From positions 1-8,258 of the forward strand of contig CANJJY010000197.1 in assembly GCA_947474445.1 (NCBI GenBank): a stretch of DNA of 8,258 nt, given 5' to 3'. The position numbers and the translations under genes are program-made. This stretch comes from Oligoflexaceae bacterium (GTDB lineage Bacteria; Bdellovibrionota_B; Oligoflexia; Oligoflexales; Oligoflexaceae). Below, piece after piece: positions 7,492 through 8,258 of the stretch (position 1 is its first letter; each line of letters opens with the position of its first letter). The notes beneath the pieces are model-generated. The model had not been told where the DNA came from. It saw nothing but the letters and a program-made list of their open reading frames with translations, and did no database searches.

Positions 7492-7564
7492 CGATCTGCT
7501 TTGAGGTCCGGCCAGCACTTGATGGATGGCCACAGGATCAAACCTCGCGGGCACGTGTAAGTGG

Positions 7565-8167
7565 TTAATCTTTCTTCGGCGTTTTCTTGGCCGGAGCGAT
7601 TATATTATCGACTATTCCATATTCTTTCGCTTGCTCGGCGCTCATAAAGAAATCGCGATCGATGTCTTTGTTGATCTGTTCGACGGAACGCTTGGTATGG
7701 CTCGACAGAAGGCTCGCCATCTTAGCTTTCATCTTAATGATCTCTTGAGCATGAATATCGATATCTGTCGCTTGACCACCTGCACCGCCGAGGGGCTGGT
7801 GAATCATGATGCGCGCATTAGGAAGTGCGTGTCGCTTACCGGGTGCGCCCGCTGCCAAGAGCCAGGCTCCCATACTCGCACACTGTCCGATACAGTAGGT
7901 GCGGACGTCGGGACGGATCAGCTGCATACAATCATAAATCGCGAGACCAGCCGTTACAGAACCCCCAGGAGAGTTGATGTAGAAACTGATGTCCTTCTCT
8001 GGATCAACACTCTCGAGGTAGAGCAGCTGTGCAACTATGACGTTCGCAATCTCGTCATAGATTGGGGAACCTAGCATCACGATCCGCTCTTGGAGCAGAC
8101 GTGAGTAAATGTCCCAGGACCGCTCGCCTCGATTCGTTTGTTCAACGACAACAGGTACAAGTGCCAT
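7565..8167 (-). CDS. clpP: ATP-dependent Clp protease proteolytic subunit ClpP
   Basis: ClpP is the serine peptidase that forms a double-heptamer chamber and degrades proteins delivered by ClpX. The 200-residue protein shows the catalytic triad Ser98 (in GQCASMGA), His123 (in IMIHQPLGG) and Asp172 (in DRDFFMSA). It also has the oxyanion-hole glycine region SPGGSV (66-71) and the conserved N-terminal axial loop VVEQTNRGERSWDIYSRLL. It begins MALVPVVVEQ, where mature ClpPs begin, so it lacks the propeptide of E. coli ClpP. The C-terminal tail is lysine-rich (AKKTPKKD). The start is the ATG at 8167, with AAAGAGG ending 8 nt upstream. A GTG at 8188 would add seven residues but has no ribosome site. 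Interestingly the frame stays open upstream to the window edge, though the residues do not look like ClpP. clpX follows after 89 bp. Confidence 0.98.
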   Translation of the reverse strand: MALVPVVVEQTNRGERSWDIYSRLLQERIVMLGSPIYDEIANVIVAQLLYLESVDPEKDISFYINSPGGSVTAGLAIYDCMQLIRPDVRTYCIGQCASMGAWLLAAGAPGKRHALPNARIMIHQPLGGAGGQATDIDIHAQEIIKMKAKMASLLSSHTKRSVEQINKDIDRDFFMSAEQAKEYGIVDNIIAPAKKTPKKD

Positions 8168-8258
8168 TGCAACATCCTCTTTCCGCACAGGGTTGACGCT
8201 TTCTGTACTGGAACCACAATTTTCTTTGCAGTTGTCAATACATACATGGTTTAACTTA
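8168..8258 (-). promoter_or_regulatory. clpP leader; partial promoter-like sequence
   Basis: The minus strand has the ribosome site AAAGAGG (8182-8176) and a perfect TTGACA hexamer (8238-8233). However, no TATAAT-like hexamer lies 16-18 nt downstream of it. The true promoter may lie beyond the window edge or use another sigma factor. In many relatives trigger factor (tig) precedes clpP, but nothing here shows it. Confidence 0.25.

Noticed and set aside
7476..7564. Hairpin or terminator between clpP and clpX
   Set aside because: Only short complementary pieces (GGCC, GAGGT/ACCTC) with a large loop are present and no T-run follows, so I see no terminator.
7526..8074. Plus-strand open frame of 182 codons opposite clpP
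   Set aside because: It is antisense to ClpP over nearly its whole length, and clpP is unmistakable with an intact catalytic triad.
1..8258. CRISPR arrays, insertion sequences, tRNA or rRNA genes, attachment sites
   Set aside because: No regularly spaced repeats, transposase-like frames, terminal repeats or RNA-gene signatures were seen. The window is almost fully occupied by the five genes.

Overview
All five genes in this window lie on the minus strand. Read 5'→3' in transcription order (right to left) they are clpP, clpX, lon, a soluble PAS-domain histidine kinase, and a large multi-membrane-span gene of unknown family that runs off the left edge. The clpP-clpX-lon order, the bacterial-type proteins, a base composition near 50% GC (judged by eye) and a Cys-containing PAS kinase next door suggest a Gram-negative proteobacterium-like genome. 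A lineage of the former Deltaproteobacteria (for example Bdellovibrionota/Oligoflexia) is my best guess, but the sequence alone does not prove it.

Right part (about 6104-8258): clpP (200 aa) and clpX (433 aa) are 89 bp apart with no visible terminator between them, and a strong intrinsic terminator with a GAAA tetraloop follows clpX. They encode the peptidase and the unfoldase of the ClpXP protease, and every catalytic, nucleotide-binding, zinc-binding and docking motif I looked for is present. The clpP promoter is at or beyond the right edge.

Middle part (about 3384-6103): lon (841 aa) has its own leader after the clpX terminator and its own strong terminator, so it forms a separate unit. 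The leader carries two copies of TATAGGT 27 bp apart. Lon has complete AAA+ and Ser-Lys protease sites, a charged linker and a longer acidic tail than E. coli Lon.

Left part (1-3383): after the lon terminator, about 120 bp of leader contains an exact GCCGATAA element (like the -10 of flagellar sigma-28 promoters) and an inverted repeat, and then the kinase gene. Its stop codon is one base from the GTG start of the next gene, an uninterrupted frame of at least 695 codons that fills the left 2.1 kb. This frame is easily missed because it has a GTG start and no stop within the window. It predicts about eight membrane spans and a long cytoplasmic C-terminal part. I recognise no family.

The conserved half of the window is ordinary ATP-dependent proteolysis. 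The part worth a second look is the kinase/membrane-protein pair, which has no response regulator beside it. For lon, clpX, clpP and the kinase I moved the start inward from the longest possible frame, because a good ribosome binding site sits just before the inner ATG.
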